Assembly (NCBI GenBank): GCA_910578325.1
Contig: CAJTQT010000008.1
Location: 1 to 55,476 of the forward strand
Length of the DNA stretch: 55,476 nucleotides
Direction: 5' to 3'
Source: an uncultured Christensenella sp.
GTDB lineage: Bacteria > Bacillota > Clostridia > Christensenellales > CAG-917
A model generated the notes under the pieces. It had not been told where the DNA came from, made no database searches, and was given only the letters and a program-made list of their open reading frames with translations. This document shows positions 42,900-51,415 of this stretch, piece after piece. The translations under genes and the position numbers were made by a program. Every line of letters starts with the position of its first letter. The stretch's first letter is position 1.

Positions 42900-43516
42900 C
42901 CGAGCACCTTTTTGACGTCGGCAAATATTTCGTCAATAGAACCTGTTGCGGCAATATCGACAACTTTACCTTGCGCTCCGTAGAAATCTATCAACGGCTG
43001 AGTCTGTTCCTGATATACTCTGAGTCTGTTCTGCACCGTTTCGGGCTTATCGTCGTCGCGGATAAACAGATCGTCGCCGCAGGCTTTGCACTTCGTCTCG
43101 CCGCCGAGAGTGGAAACGTGGTAGGTTGCGCCGCATTTGCACACTCTTCTTCCGCCGAGTCTGGAAACTATCATTTCAAACGGAACGTCGATATTTATCG
43201 CCATATCGATTTTCGCAACCTTATCTAAGGCTTCCGCCTGCGGAATCGTGCGCGGGAATCCATCAAGAACGTATCCGTTTTTGCAATCGTCCTGCGAAAG
43301 TCTGTCCTCTACGAGACCGATAACGACTTCGTCCGGAACGAGCGCGCCCGCATCGATATACTCTTTCGCCTTAATGCCAAGAGGAGTACCCTCTTTGATG
43401 TTGCGTCTGAGAATGTCGCCCGTCGAGATGTGAGGAACACCGTATTCCTCGCATATCAACGCCGCTTGCGTACCTTTTCCTGCGCCGGGAGCGCCTAATA
43501 AAATTACGTTTTTCAT
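42896..43516 (-). CDS. adk: Adenylate kinase
   Basis: A 206-residue enzyme that interconverts ATP plus AMP and 2 ADP. P-loop GAPGAGKGT (about 8-16), AMP site STGDILRR and LDGFPRT, and a zinc-type lid with Cys126, Cys128, Cys143 and Cys146. The first pair is CxC rather than the usual CxxC of the lid. I start at the ATG at 43516; a GTG six codons further upstream has no binding site. Neither start has a strong one; GGAT is close to the ATG. Confidence 0.96.
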   Translation of the reverse strand: MKNVILLGAPGAGKGTQAALICEEYGVPHISTGDILRRNIKEGTPLGIKAKEYIDAGALVPDEVVIGLVEDRLSQDDCKNGYVLDGFPRTIPQAEALDKVAKIDMAINIDVPFEMIVSRLGGRRVCKCGATYHVSTLGGETKCKACGDDLFIRDDDKPETVQNRLRVYQEQTQPLIDFYGAQGKVVDIAATGSIDEIFADVKKVLG

Positions 43517-43603
43517 ATCCGTTAATTTTAGCACTTTTCAGCCGAAAAGGCAATCGAATCGCAAACCGATTATTGCCTTTCCGACAAATTATGCCGTATT
43601 TTG

Positions 43604-44932
43604 TTATTTGAGGAAGCCCTTGTAGTGCTTCATCATTATCTGAGATTCGAGTTGCTTGTTGAGTTCGAGCGCGACCGACACGACAATCAGGAGTCCCGTT
43701 GCCGAGAAAGAGTTCGCAAATCCGAGGTCATAGCCGGAATATGCTCCCGACAGTGCAAGGAATATGAACGTCGGCACAAGCGCGATTATCATAAGGAACA
43801 CCGCGCCGAATAGCGTAATGCGGTTGTTTATCTTTTTGAGGAAATCGCTTGTCGGTTTACCGGCTCTGATGCCGGGGATAAATCCGCCGTACTGCTGTAT
43901 GTTTTTGGATACGTCTTCCGGATTGAACTGGATCTGCGCATAGAAATACGAGAAACCTAAAATCAATATTGCCAGGAACACGTAATACACGGGTGTATTC
44001 GAACCCATATATTGCTGATACCAAGCCGCAGCGGGTGTAGTGCTGAAAAACAACTGTATTATCATCTGCGGGAACATCAGAAGCGAGGATGCAAAGATTA
44101 TCGGCATAACGCCGCTGCCGTTCACGCGGATGGGAATATACGTCGTTTGACCGCCGTACATTTTGTTGCCTTTTATCTGTTTAGAATACTGCACCGCAAT
44201 TCTGCGTTCTGCACCGTCAATAAATACGATGAAGCACAGTATCGCGATAACGACAAGGATAAATCCGATAATGTTCCAGATGTACGTCCACTGTTGTCCG
44301 ACCATCTTGAACGCCTTTGCAAGGCTGGTGCCTGCTGTCGCAAGTATACCGATGAAAATGATGATTGACGTACCGTTTCCGATGCCGTACTCGGTTATTC
44401 TCTCGCTCAGCCACATAACCATAGTGCTGCCGCCTACCAGAATAACTATCGTAAGAGCCATCGTCAAAATCGGCGCGCTTCCTTCCTCAAAGGGGAACAA
44501 CGCTCTGATTGCATTATTTTCACCGCCGCTGCTGTACAGCGTAACAACAATACCTATCGCCTGAACGATTGCCAGAATTATAGCAACGATTCTCGTTATC
44601 TGCGTTATCTTTTTTCTGCCTTCTTCGCCCTCTTTGGACATTCTTTCAAGAGCAGGAATGACAAGGGTAAGCAACTGCATTATAATGAACGCGTTGATGA
44701 ACGGCAATATACCGAGCGCAAACAACGTCGCGTTCGCCATCGAACCGCCGGTAATCATACCGAGAAGCCCGAAAAAATCGCCTTCGCCGAACACTTGCGT
44801 AACGACCGTTGCATTGAGGGTAGGTACAGGTATATAGCAACCTATACGGTAGACGACGATAAGAGCGATAGTGAAGAAAATCTTCAATCTGATCTCTTTC
44901 GTCTTAAATGCGTTTTTGAGCGTTTCAAACAT
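43604..44932 (-). CDS. secY: Preprotein translocase subunit SecY
   Basis: A 442-residue channel protein with ten transmembrane helices that, with SecE and SecG, exports signal-peptide proteins such as the lipoproteins in this window. Blocks: RIGCYIPVPTLN near the start, the plug region GGSMANATLFALGILPFI, cytoplasmic loop GFIPGIRAGKPTSDFL. Its ATG overlaps the rplO stop codon by one base, so translation is coupled. Confidence 0.98.
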   Translation of the reverse strand: MFETLKNAFKTKEIRLKIFFTIALIVVYRIGCYIPVPTLNATVVTQVFGEGDFFGLLGMITGGSMANATLFALGILPFINAFIIMQLLTLVIPALERMSKEGEEGRKKITQITRIVAIILAIVQAIGIVVTLYSSGGENNAIRALFPFEEGSAPILTMALTIVILVGGSTMVMWLSERITEYGIGNGTSIIIFIGILATAGTSLAKAFKMVGQQWTYIWNIIGFILVVIAILCFIVFIDGAERRIAVQYSKQIKGNKMYGGQTTYIPIRVNGSGVMPIIFASSLLMFPQMIIQLFFSTTPAAAWYQQYMGSNTPVYYVFLAILILGFSYFYAQIQFNPEDVSKNIQQYGGFIPGIRAGKPTSDFLKKINNRITLFGAVFLMIIALVPTFIFLALSGAYSGYDLGFANSFSATGLLIVVSVALELNKQLESQIMMKHYKGFLK

Positions 44933-45378
44933 TAGAGCACCTCTGCTGTGCCGCCTGCTTTTTCGATTTTCTGAATTGCAGACGCGGTAAACTTGTTGGC
45001 TTTGATGACAACTTTCTTTTCAAGTTCGCCGTTGCCCATAACTTTGAGTCCGTAATTCTCAGACTTTCTGATTATGCCGTCTTCTAAGAGTTTTGCGATA
45101 TCTATAACGTCGCCGTCATTGTATCTGTTAAACACTTCGATATTCACCGCGTTGTAAACGTGGGCAAATCTCTTGTTGTTGAAACCGACTTTCGGAAGAC
45201 GTCTGGTCATCGGCATTTGTCCGCCTTCGAAGTTCGGACGTACGCCGCCGCCGCTTCTCGCCCATTGACCTTTATGTCCGCGGGTGGAGGTTTTGCCGGT
45301 GCCGGAGCCTATTCCGCGTCCGACTCTTTTAGTCGCGACCTTTGCGCCTTCTGCGGGTTTGATGTCTTGAATGTTCAT
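44932..45378 (-). CDS. rplO: 50S ribosomal protein L15
   Basis: A 148-residue L15 of the large subunit. The Gly-rich N-terminal part KRVGRGIGSGTGKTSTRGHKGQ and the C-terminal VVIKANKFTASAIQKIEKAGG are typical. Between rpmD and secY, as usual. Confidence 0.97.
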   Translation of the reverse strand: MNIQDIKPAEGAKVATKRVGRGIGSGTGKTSTRGHKGQWARSGGGVRPNFEGGQMPMTRRLPKVGFNNKRFAHVYNAVNIEVFNRYNDGDVIDIAKLLEDGIIRKSENYGLKVMGNGELEKKVVIKANKFTASAIQKIEKAGGTAEVL

Positions 45379-45392
45379 AGATTTCTTCCTCC

Positions 45393-45587
45393 TCAGATTT
45401 CTTCCACCTTGACGAGGTGAGAAACTTTTGCGATCTTGCCTCTTACGCAGGCATTGTCGGCAAAAGTCTTTGTTTGACCGATTTTATGCAAGCCCAACGC
45501 TTCAAGATTCGCTTTCTGATTTTTAAGGACGCCGTTGGAACTTCTCACGAGGGTGATATTGATTGACTTTTCAGTTTTGTTAGCCAT
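45393..45587 (-). CDS. rpmD: 50S ribosomal protein L30
   Basis: A 64-residue L30: INITLVRSSNGVLKNQKANLEALGLHKIGQT. Full length for the bacterial form. Between rpsE and rplO. Confidence 0.96.
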   Translation of the reverse strand: MANKTEKSINITLVRSSNGVLKNQKANLEALGLHKIGQTKTFADNACVRGKIAKVSHLVKVEEI

Positions 45588-45598
45588 AATTATCCTCC

Positions 45599-46117
45599 TT
45601 AGTCGACTACGACTTCCACGCCGCGCAGTTGAGCAATCTCTTCTGCGTTGCGAAGACTGCGCAAACCTTCGATAGTCGCTTTCGCGCTGTTGATAGGATT
45701 GTTTGAGCCGAGTGATTTCGTTCTGATATCTTTAACGCCCGCAACTTCGAGCACCATACGAACCGCGCCGCCTGCGATAACGCCGGTACCTTCTTCGGCG
45801 GGGAGCAAAAGCACCTGACCGCGTCCGAATTTACCTGTTGTCGCGTGAGGAATGGTATTGCCTTTTAAGGACATCGCTTCGACGTTATGCTTCGCCGCTT
45901 GCGTCGCTTTCTCTATTGCTTCGGGAACTTCCGCAGCCTTGCCCATTCCGAGACCGACCTTGCCTGCGCCGTCGCCAACGACTACGAGCGCGGAGAAACG
46001 CATATTTCTGCCGCCCTTAACCGTCTTTGTAACGCGGTTTACGGCAATGAGTTTCTTTGTCAAGCCATCGTTCTCTTCTCTGTTTCTATCGTTTCTTCTG
46101 TCACGATTGTCTGCCAT
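45599..46117 (-). CDS. rpsE: 30S ribosomal protein S5
   Basis: A 172-residue S5, important for decoding accuracy. The double-stranded RNA-binding-like domain NRVTKTVKGGRNMRFSALVVVGD and the loop GLGMGKAAEVPEAI are clear, as is the C-terminal domain PAEEGTGVIAGGAVR. The short N-terminal Arg/Asn/Asp-rich tail is common in this group. Confidence 0.98.
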   Translation of the reverse strand: MADNRDRRNDRNREENDGLTKKLIAVNRVTKTVKGGRNMRFSALVVVGDGAGKVGLGMGKAAEVPEAIEKATQAAKHNVEAMSLKGNTIPHATTGKFGRGQVLLLPAEEGTGVIAGGAVRMVLEVAGVKDIRTKSLGSNNPINSAKATIEGLRSLRNAEEIAQLRGVEVVVD

Positions 46118-46126
46118 ACTTCCTCC

Positions 46127-46495
46127 TTAAAATTCAAGACCGGCTTCTCTTGCGCCGTCCGCCAATGCCTGAACTCTGCCGGTATAAAGATAACCGCCTC
46201 TGTCAAACACTACCTGCTTGATGCCGAGCGCAAGTGCTTTTTTGGCAACAGCCGCGCCGACGATTTTGGACGCCTCGGTTTTGGTCGCCTTTGCAATCTC
46301 GGACGCTACGTCCTTAGAAAGCGTGGACGCCGAGCAGAGAGTCGTTCCCTTTACGTCGTCAATAATCTGAGCATAGATATGGTTTGTGCTTCTGTACACG
46401 TTGAGGCGAGGTCTATCGGCAGTACCGTTGACTTTCTTTCTCACTCTTGCGTGACGGATAACTCTGTCCTGATTCTTATCTTTCTTGCTTATCAT
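46127..46495 (-). CDS. rplR: 50S ribosomal protein L18
   Basis: A 122-residue L18, which binds 5S rRNA together with L5. Blocks: RHARVRKKVNGTADRPRLNV and a C-terminal VFDRGGYLYTGRVQALADGAREAGLEF. Nine bases separate it from rpsE. Confidence 0.98.
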   Translation of the reverse strand: MISKKDKNQDRVIRHARVRKKVNGTADRPRLNVYRSTNHIYAQIIDDVKGTTLCSASTLSKDVASEIAKATKTEASKIVGAAVAKKALALGIKQVVFDRGGYLYTGRVQALADGAREAGLEF

Positions 46496-46506
46496 ACTCT
46501 CACCTC

Positions 46507-47049
46507 TTACTTCGTGGCTCTCTTACCGACCTTCTTGACGACGACTTCATCCTTGTAGTGAATGCCGTAGTTGTGATACGGCTCTACGGGTTTGAACGCC
46601 TTGATAGTCGCGGCTTGCTGACCAACGAGTTGACGGTCGATGCCTTTGACTACAATTTCAAGAGGCTGAGGCTGCGCAAACGTGATACCCTCGGGCGCAA
46701 CTACTTCGATAGTGTGCGAGAATCCGATATTGAGCGTAAGTTTGTTGTTGCCGCTGAGCGTTACCTTATAACCGACGCCGCTGACGATAAGGGATTTCTC
46801 AAATCCCTTCGTGACGCCCACAACCATATTGTTGATGAGCGCGCGGTAAAGTCCGTGCAAAGCGCGATGATCCTTGTCGTCGGAATGACGTTTGCACAGA
46901 ATGTGTCCGTCTTCGAGAACGACGTCTATGGACTTGTCGACTTTCTGAGTCAGCGTTCCGAGAGGACCGCTTACGGTAACGACGTTGTCTTTGTTTTCAA
47001 ATGTAACCCCTGCCGGAAGTGCGATGGGGGCTCTGCCTATTCTTGACAT
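46507..47049 (-). CDS. rplF: 50S ribosomal protein L6
   Basis: A 180-residue L6 near the factor-binding site. It starts MSRIGRAPIALPAGVTF; AAGGAGGT lies six bases upstream. The open frame extends 34 codons further, overlapping rpsH, but this has no homology and no binding site. The C-terminal KGIDRQLVGQQAATIKAFKPVEPYHNYGI is typical. Confidence 0.97.
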   Translation of the reverse strand: MSRIGRAPIALPAGVTFENKDNVVTVSGPLGTLTQKVDKSIDVVLEDGHILCKRHSDDKDHRALHGLYRALINNMVVGVTKGFEKSLIVSGVGYKVTLSGNNKLTLNIGFSHTIEVVAPEGITFAQPQPLEIVVKGIDRQLVGQQAATIKAFKPVEPYHNYGIHYKDEVVVKKVGKRATK

Positions 47050-47059
47050 AACGACCTCC

Positions 47060-47455
47060 TTACCAGATGTAGGCAAGCACTTCGCCGCCGATGTGTTGGG
47101 CTTTGGCTTCCTTGTCGGTGAGAATTCCCTTAGACGTGGAAAGAATAGCAATACCCATTCCTCCCAGAACTTTCGGAAGATTGTCTACGCCAGCATAAAC
47201 GCGCAAGCCGGGGGTGGAAACTCTTTTGAGTCCCGTAACTACTTTTTGATTCTTATTAGGTGCATATTTCAATGTGATGAGAATCGTATTCTGGACTTCG
47301 CCCTCGACGATTTCATAGCCTTTAATATAACCTTCTTTTACCAGTATATCCGCTATTGCGACCTTGATTTTGCTTGCCGGAACCTCGACGGTTTCGTGTT
47401 TGGCAGTCAAGGCGTTTCTGATTCTGGTGAGCATATCTGCGATTGGATCAGTCAT
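47060..47455 (-). CDS. rpsH: 30S ribosomal protein S8
   Basis: A 131-residue S8, a central 16S rRNA binder. Blocks: DPIADMLTRIRNALTAKHETVEVPASKIK and the C-terminal GMGIAILSTSKGILTDKEAKAQHIGGEVLAYIW. In some bacteria S8 represses the spc operon; no such site is identifiable here by eye. Confidence 0.98.
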   Translation of the reverse strand: MTDPIADMLTRIRNALTAKHETVEVPASKIKVAIADILVKEGYIKGYEIVEGEVQNTILITLKYAPNKNQKVVTGLKRVSTPGLRVYAGVDNLPKVLGGMGIAILSTSKGILTDKEAKAQHIGGEVLAYIW

Positions 47456-47470
47456 TTTTTTAGCCTCCTC

Positions 47471-47656
47471 TTACCAACTTGCTTTTTTCACGCCGGGGAT
47501 TTCTCCCTTATAGGCGAGATTGCGGAAACAAACTCTGCAAATGCCGTACTTTTTAAGAACGGCGTGCGGACGACCGCAGATACGGCAACGCGTGTATTCG
47601 CGCGTGGAGTATTTCTGAGGTCTTTGTTGCTTTATTTTCATTGCTGTTTTGGCCAT
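47471..47656 (-). CDS. rpsZ: 30S ribosomal protein S14, zinc type
   Basis: A 61-residue S14 of the short zinc-binding type, with CRICGRPH and CRVCF supplying four cysteines. The Firmicutes gene is usually called rpsN or rpsZ. It lies in the standard place between rplE and rpsH. Confidence 0.97.
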   Translation of the reverse strand: MAKTAMKIKQQRPQKYSTREYTRCRICGRPHAVLKKYGICRVCFRNLAYKGEIPGVKKASW

Positions 47657-47669
47657 AATCTACAACTCC

Positions 47670-48275
47670 TTACTTCGCGAAGGGCATTCCGAGCAGTTTA
47701 AGCAACTCGCGTGCCTCTTCATCCGTCTTAGCCGTTGTCACGATGCAAATATCGAATCCGCGAACCTTCTCGACTTTACTGTAATCGATTTCGGGGAAGA
47801 TAAGTTGCTCCTTGACGCCTACGGCATAGTTTCCTCTTCCGTCGAACGACTTTGCGGAAATTCCGCGGAAGTCGCGTACTCGGGGAAGTGCGACCGAGAT
47901 GAACTTGTCCAAAAAGTCGTACATTCTGTTTCCGCGAAGCGTGACTTTTGCACCGACGTTCATACCCTCTCTGACCTTAAAGTTTGCGACTGATTTTTTT
48001 GCTGTCGTGATAACCGGTTTTTGACCTGCAATCATCTTCAACTCTTCCACTGCCAGTTGCAGGGATTTGCTGTTGTCTTTGCAGTCGCCAAGGCCCATAT
48101 TGAGGACTATCTTTTCAAGACGCGGTACCTCGTTCACGTTCGTATAGCCAAAGCGTTTGATGAGAGCCGGCACAACCTCTTCGGCGTACTGCTTTCTCAT
48201 ACGATATCTTTCAGCATTACCAGCATTCTTATCGGTTGCAGGTGCCTTAGCAACCTGATTTTTTTTGTCTGCCAC
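47670..48275 (-). CDS. rplE: 50S ribosomal protein L5
   Basis: A 201-residue L5, which holds 5S rRNA and contacts the P-site tRNA. About 20 residues longer than usual at the N terminus (Lys/Ala/Asn-rich). The extension is probably real: the start is a GTG with GGAGGT six bases upstream, while the internal ATG at 48200 lacks a comparable site. Core blocks NEVPRLEKIVLNMGLGD and GMNVGAKVTLRGNRMYDFLDK are typical. Confidence 0.96.
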   Translation of the reverse strand: MADKKNQVAKAPATDKNAGNAERYRMRKQYAEEVVPALIKRFGYTNVNEVPRLEKIVLNMGLGDCKDNSKSLQLAVEELKMIAGQKPVITTAKKSVANFKVREGMNVGAKVTLRGNRMYDFLDKFISVALPRVRDFRGISAKSFDGRGNYAVGVKEQLIFPEIDYSKVEKVRGFDICIVTTAKTDEEARELLKLLGMPFAK

Positions 48276-48293
48276 GATATTACCTCCGATTTA

Positions 48294-48725
48294 TCAGTCC
48301 TTTTTTTCTTCGGACTTTTCTACCTTTTTCTTCGCCGTATTCTTTGCTGCGGTTTTTGCCGCGGTCTTTGCGGCTTTCTTCGCGGACGGCTTTTTCTCGT
48401 CGAGAGACGCTCCGCACTTAGGACATACGCGGACGGATTTGTTCTTTCCATTCAGTTCCTTGATTTCGTGCTTAACTCTGACGACGTTACCGCAGGAAGC
48501 GCATACGTGCATCACGTTGGACGCGTCGATTGTGCCTTCTCTTTTGATGATGCCGCCCTGATCCTGTGCGTTTCTCGGTTTTTTGCTCTTCGCGATAATG
48601 CCTACGCCTTCAACGTAAATTCTTCCGGTGTCGGTGTTCACTTTGAGAACTTTGCCGACTTTGCCTTTATCCTTTCCGCTGATAACCATCACGTTATCGC
48701 CTTTTTTAACACTCAAATTTGCCAT
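48294..48725 (-). CDS. rplX: 50S ribosomal protein L24 with zinc motif and basic tail
   Basis: A 143-residue L24, an early assembly protein. The KOW domain KKGDNVMVISGKDKGKVGKVLKV opens the protein; a CASC...CPKC pair (about 75-105) should bind zinc. The last 35 residues are a Lys/Ala-rich tail with three AAKTAAK-like units, not present in typical L24 of about 105 residues. Ends with TGA. Confidence 0.96.
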   Translation of the reverse strand: MANLSVKKGDNVMVISGKDKGKVGKVLKVNTDTGRIYVEGVGIIAKSKKPRNAQDQGGIIKREGTIDASNVMHVCASCGNVVRVKHEIKELNGKNKSVRVCPKCGASLDEKKPSAKKAAKTAAKTAAKNTAKKKVEKSEEKKD

Positions 48726-48743
48726 AGCAGTCGTTCCTCCTTC

Positions 48744-49112
48744 TTACAGCACTTCGGGTGCGAGCGAGATTATCTTCATATAGTCCTTTTCGCGCAGTTC
48801 TCTTGCGATAGGCCCGAAGATACGAGTGCCTTGGGGTTGCTTTTGATTGTCGATGATTACGGCTGCGTTATCGTCGAATTTGATATAACTGCCGTCTTCG
48901 CGTTGAAGTCCGAACTGGGTGCGGACGATGACCGCCTTTACGACGTCGCCCTTTTTCACTTTACCGCCGGGGATTGCCGACTTGACGGACGCGACGATGA
49001 CGTCGCCGATGTTTCCGCTTCTTCTGAAAGAACCGCCCAAGACTCTGATGCACATAATTTCTTTGGCTCCGCTGTTATCAGCGACTTTAAGCCAACTCAA
49101 TGGTTGAATCAT
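48744..49112 (-). CDS. rplN: 50S ribosomal protein L14
   Basis: A 122-residue L14 of the subunit interface. Blocks: MIQPLSWLKVADNSGAKEIMCIRVLGG and the C-terminal FGPIARELREKDYMKIISLAPEVL. Standard length and place. Confidence 0.98.
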   Translation of the reverse strand: MIQPLSWLKVADNSGAKEIMCIRVLGGSFRRSGNIGDVIVASVKSAIPGGKVKKGDVVKAVIVRTQFGLQREDGSYIKFDDNAAVIIDNQKQPQGTRIFGPIARELREKDYMKIISLAPEVL

Positions 49113-49123
49113 AGCGTCCCTCC

Positions 49124-49381
49124 TTACTTAGCCTTCTCGATTATTTCAACGAGTCGCCAGCACTTGTCCTTCGAAAGCGGACGAGTTTCAGCGATGAGCA
49201 CCTTGTCGCCTATTCCGCACGCGTTGTTCTCGTCGTGCGCTTTAAACTTTTTGGTGCGGCTGACAATCTTCTTATAGAGAGGGTGTTTTACACGTTCGCT
49301 GATTGCAACGACGATGGTTTTGTCCATCTTGTCGCTAACCACGATACCCACTCTTTCTTTTCTGAGATTTCTTTCTTCCAT
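49124..49381 (-). CDS. rpsQ: 30S ribosomal protein S17
   Basis: An 85-residue S17, an OB-fold 16S rRNA binder. RKERVGIVVSDKMDKTIVVAI and GDKVLIAETRPLSKDKCWRLVEII are typical. Twelve bases after rpmC. Confidence 0.98.
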   Translation of the reverse strand: MEERNLRKERVGIVVSDKMDKTIVVAISERVKHPLYKKIVSRTKKFKAHDENNACGIGDKVLIAETRPLSKDKCWRLVEIIEKAK

Positions 49382-49393
49382 ATTCTCCTCCGA

Positions 49394-49612
49394 TTAGCCC
49401 TTTGCCTCGGCTTTTTTAGCACGGGCAAGTTCTCTTTGGCGGATGACGGTCTTTACGCGTGCGATGTCACGTCTCGTTTCCGTCAACTCTTTGGGGTTGG
49501 TCAGTTGGTTCGTGGCATTCTTGAAGCGAAGGAAAAACAAAGCGGATTTCAACTCGTTGAGTTTATCCATCAGTTCCTTATCTGTCATATCCAAAACTTG
49601 TTTTGATTTCAT
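49394..49612 (-). CDS. rpmC: 50S ribosomal protein L29
   Basis: A 72-residue two-helix protein near the exit tunnel. The pattern LNELKSALFFLRFKNATNQLTNPKEL...RRDIARVKTVIRQREL is typical. Its start overlaps the rplP end by 4 bases. Confidence 0.97.
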   Translation of the reverse strand: MKSKQVLDMTDKELMDKLNELKSALFFLRFKNATNQLTNPKELTETRRDIARVKTVIRQRELARAKKAEAKG

Positions 49613-50046
49613 TGTTCACCGCCTTCGACGTCGCGAGTCTCTTCCGCTCTTACGAATTTGCACTTAACGGGCAATTTGTTTGCGGCAAGACGCAACGCCT
49701 CTTTTGCTACTGTTTCGTCAATTCCTGCTATCTCGAACATAACGCGACCGGGTTTTACAACCGCTACCCAGTACTCGGGCGAACCTTTACCGGAACCCAT
49801 ACGCGTTTCGGCAGGTTTCTTTGTCACGGGCTTGTGGGGGAATATATCCACCCAAACCTTTCCGCCGCGGCGGATGTATCTCGTCATTGCGACACGCGCC
49901 GCTTCAATCTGGTTGGAGGTTATCCAGCCGGGTTCCTGCGCCACAAGACCGAAATCGCCGTATGCGACGATATTGCCTTTTGTCGCTTTGCCTTTCATTC
50001 TGCCACGCATTTGACGGCGTCTTTTGACGCGTTTAGGCATTAACAT
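49609..50046 (-). CDS. rplP: 50S ribosomal protein L16
   Basis: A 145-residue L16, which shapes the A-site region of the large subunit. MPKRVKRRRQMRGRMKGKATKGN is the family N terminus, preceded by two extra residues. I use the ATG at 50046 because AGGAGG is nine bases upstream, against 15 for the ATG two codons later; it overlaps the rpsC stop codon (TAATG). Confidence 0.97.
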   Translation of the reverse strand: MLMPKRVKRRRQMRGRMKGKATKGNIVAYGDFGLVAQEPGWITSNQIEAARVAMTRYIRRGGKVWVDIFPHKPVTKKPAETRMGSGKGSPEYWVAVVKPGRVMFEIAGIDETVAKEALRLAANKLPVKCKFVRAEETRDVEGGEQ

Positions 50047-50711
50047 TATTGATTACCTCCTTCCAGTGGATTTTTGCCGAGGATTTCTCCCTTGTATATC
50101 CAGCATTTTACGCCGATGGCTCCGAAAGTCGTATGAGCCGTCGCTACGCCGTAATCGATGTTCGCGCGCAGAGTCTGAAGAGGAATGGAACCCTCGCGAT
50201 ACTGCTCGCTTCTTGCGATTTCCGCGCCGTCGAGACGTCCGCTTACCATCGTTTTGATTCCCTTCGCGCCCGCTTTCATCGCTCTGCTCATCGCCTGCTT
50301 CATAGTGCGGCGGAAGGACGCCCTGCCTTCGAGTTGTTTTGCGATGTTTTCCGCAACAAGTTGCGCGTCCGCGTCGGGCTGCTTGACTTCCATAATGTTG
50401 ATGCTCACCTTTTTCTCGGTGTTGCCAAGCAGTTTTTCAACTTCTTTCTTGATTTGTTCAACGCCCGCGCCCGCTTTGCCTATGAGAGTTGCGGGACGAG
50501 ACGTGTAAATCGCAACTACGAATTTGTCTGCCGCTCTCTCGATGACGATTTTGGAAATCGCGTTTTCATAGTATTTCTTCTTGATGAACTTACGCACTTT
50601 GTTGTCTTCGACAATGTTATCTGCGAAGTGCGCTTTGTCGGCATACCACGTTGAGTTCCAAGGTTTGATAATACCGGTTCTGAGTCCGTTCGGATCAACT
50701 TTCTGTCCCAT
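50046..50711 (-). CDS. rpsC: 30S ribosomal protein S3
   Basis: A 221-residue S3 at the mRNA entry channel. MGQKVDPNGLRTGIIKPWNSTWYA opens the protein; the KH domain has SRPATLIGKAGAGVEQI. C-terminal domain complete. Twelve bases after rplV. Confidence 0.98.
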   Translation of the reverse strand: MGQKVDPNGLRTGIIKPWNSTWYADKAHFADNIVEDNKVRKFIKKKYYENAISKIVIERAADKFVVAIYTSRPATLIGKAGAGVEQIKKEVEKLLGNTEKKVSINIMEVKQPDADAQLVAENIAKQLEGRASFRRTMKQAMSRAMKAGAKGIKTMVSGRLDGAEIARSEQYREGSIPLQTLRANIDYGVATAHTTFGAIGVKCWIYKGEILGKNPLEGGNQ

Positions 50712-50723
50712 TGTGATACCTCC

Positions 50724-51113
50724 TTATGCCTTGACGGAGTCGAGCACCACGGTGATGTGGCTCGTTCTCTTATTGATGCGGTACGCTCTGCCCTTAGAAA
50801 CTGCCTGAATGCGCTTCAAGGTAGGACCTTCATTTGCATAGCATTCTGCGACAAACAAATCGTTTCTTGCAAGATTCTGATTGTTTTCAGCATTTGCCGC
50901 CGCGCTGTTGACCAACTTGATAAGCACTTCGCTTGCCGCTTTGGGCGTATTTTCGAGTATTGCTATCGCCTCGGTAACGGGTTTACCCTTGATGATGTCA
51001 AGCACGATTCTCACTTTGAAAGGAGAAATCCTGACGTATTTGGCAGTCGCACAAGGTCTCGTATCCGCCTTTGCTTGACGCTCCAAGGCTTTCTGTTTAC
51101 TTCTTGTAGCCAT
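50724..51113 (-). CDS. rplV: 50S ribosomal protein L22
   Basis: A 129-residue L22, whose long loop lines the exit tunnel. KYVRISPFKVRIVLDIIKGKPVTEAI and the loop region GPTLKRIQAVSKGRAYRINKRTSHITVVL are clear. The N-terminal 20 residues are a basic extension beyond the shortest family members. Confidence 0.97.
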   Translation of the reverse strand: MATRSKQKALERQAKADTRPCATAKYVRISPFKVRIVLDIIKGKPVTEAIAILENTPKAASEVLIKLVNSAAANAENNQNLARNDLFVAECYANEGPTLKRIQAVSKGRAYRINKRTSHITVVLDSVKA

Positions 51114-51124
51114 ATATTCCTCCT

Positions 51125-51403
51125 TTATCTGCCGCCCGTAGTTTTATCGCCCGCGTGGCCTCTGAAAGTACGCGTGGGAGCAAACTCACCCAACTTGCAA
51201 CCGACCATATCCTCCGTAACGTATACGGGAACATGCTGCTTGCCGTTGTGGACTGCAATCGTGTGACCGACCATCTCGGGGAAAATCGTTGAACTTCTCG
51301 ACCAGGTCTTGACTGACTCGCGCTTGCCCGATTCGTTCATTGCGTTGATTCTGTTCATAAGGCGCTCTTCAACATAGGGGCCCTTTTTGACACTTCTACT
51401 CAT
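51125..51403 (-). CDS. rpsS: 30S ribosomal protein S19
   Basis: A 92-residue S19 of the 30S head. SRSVKKGPYVEERLMNRI and the RSSTIFPEMVGHTIAVHNGKQHVPVYV core with GEFAPTRTFRGHAG are typical. Confidence 0.98.
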   Translation of the reverse strand: MSRSVKKGPYVEERLMNRINAMNESGKRESVKTWSRSSTIFPEMVGHTIAVHNGKQHVPVYVTEDMVGCKLGEFAPTRTFRGHAGDKTTGGR

Positions 51404-51415
51404 TTTCTCCTCCGA

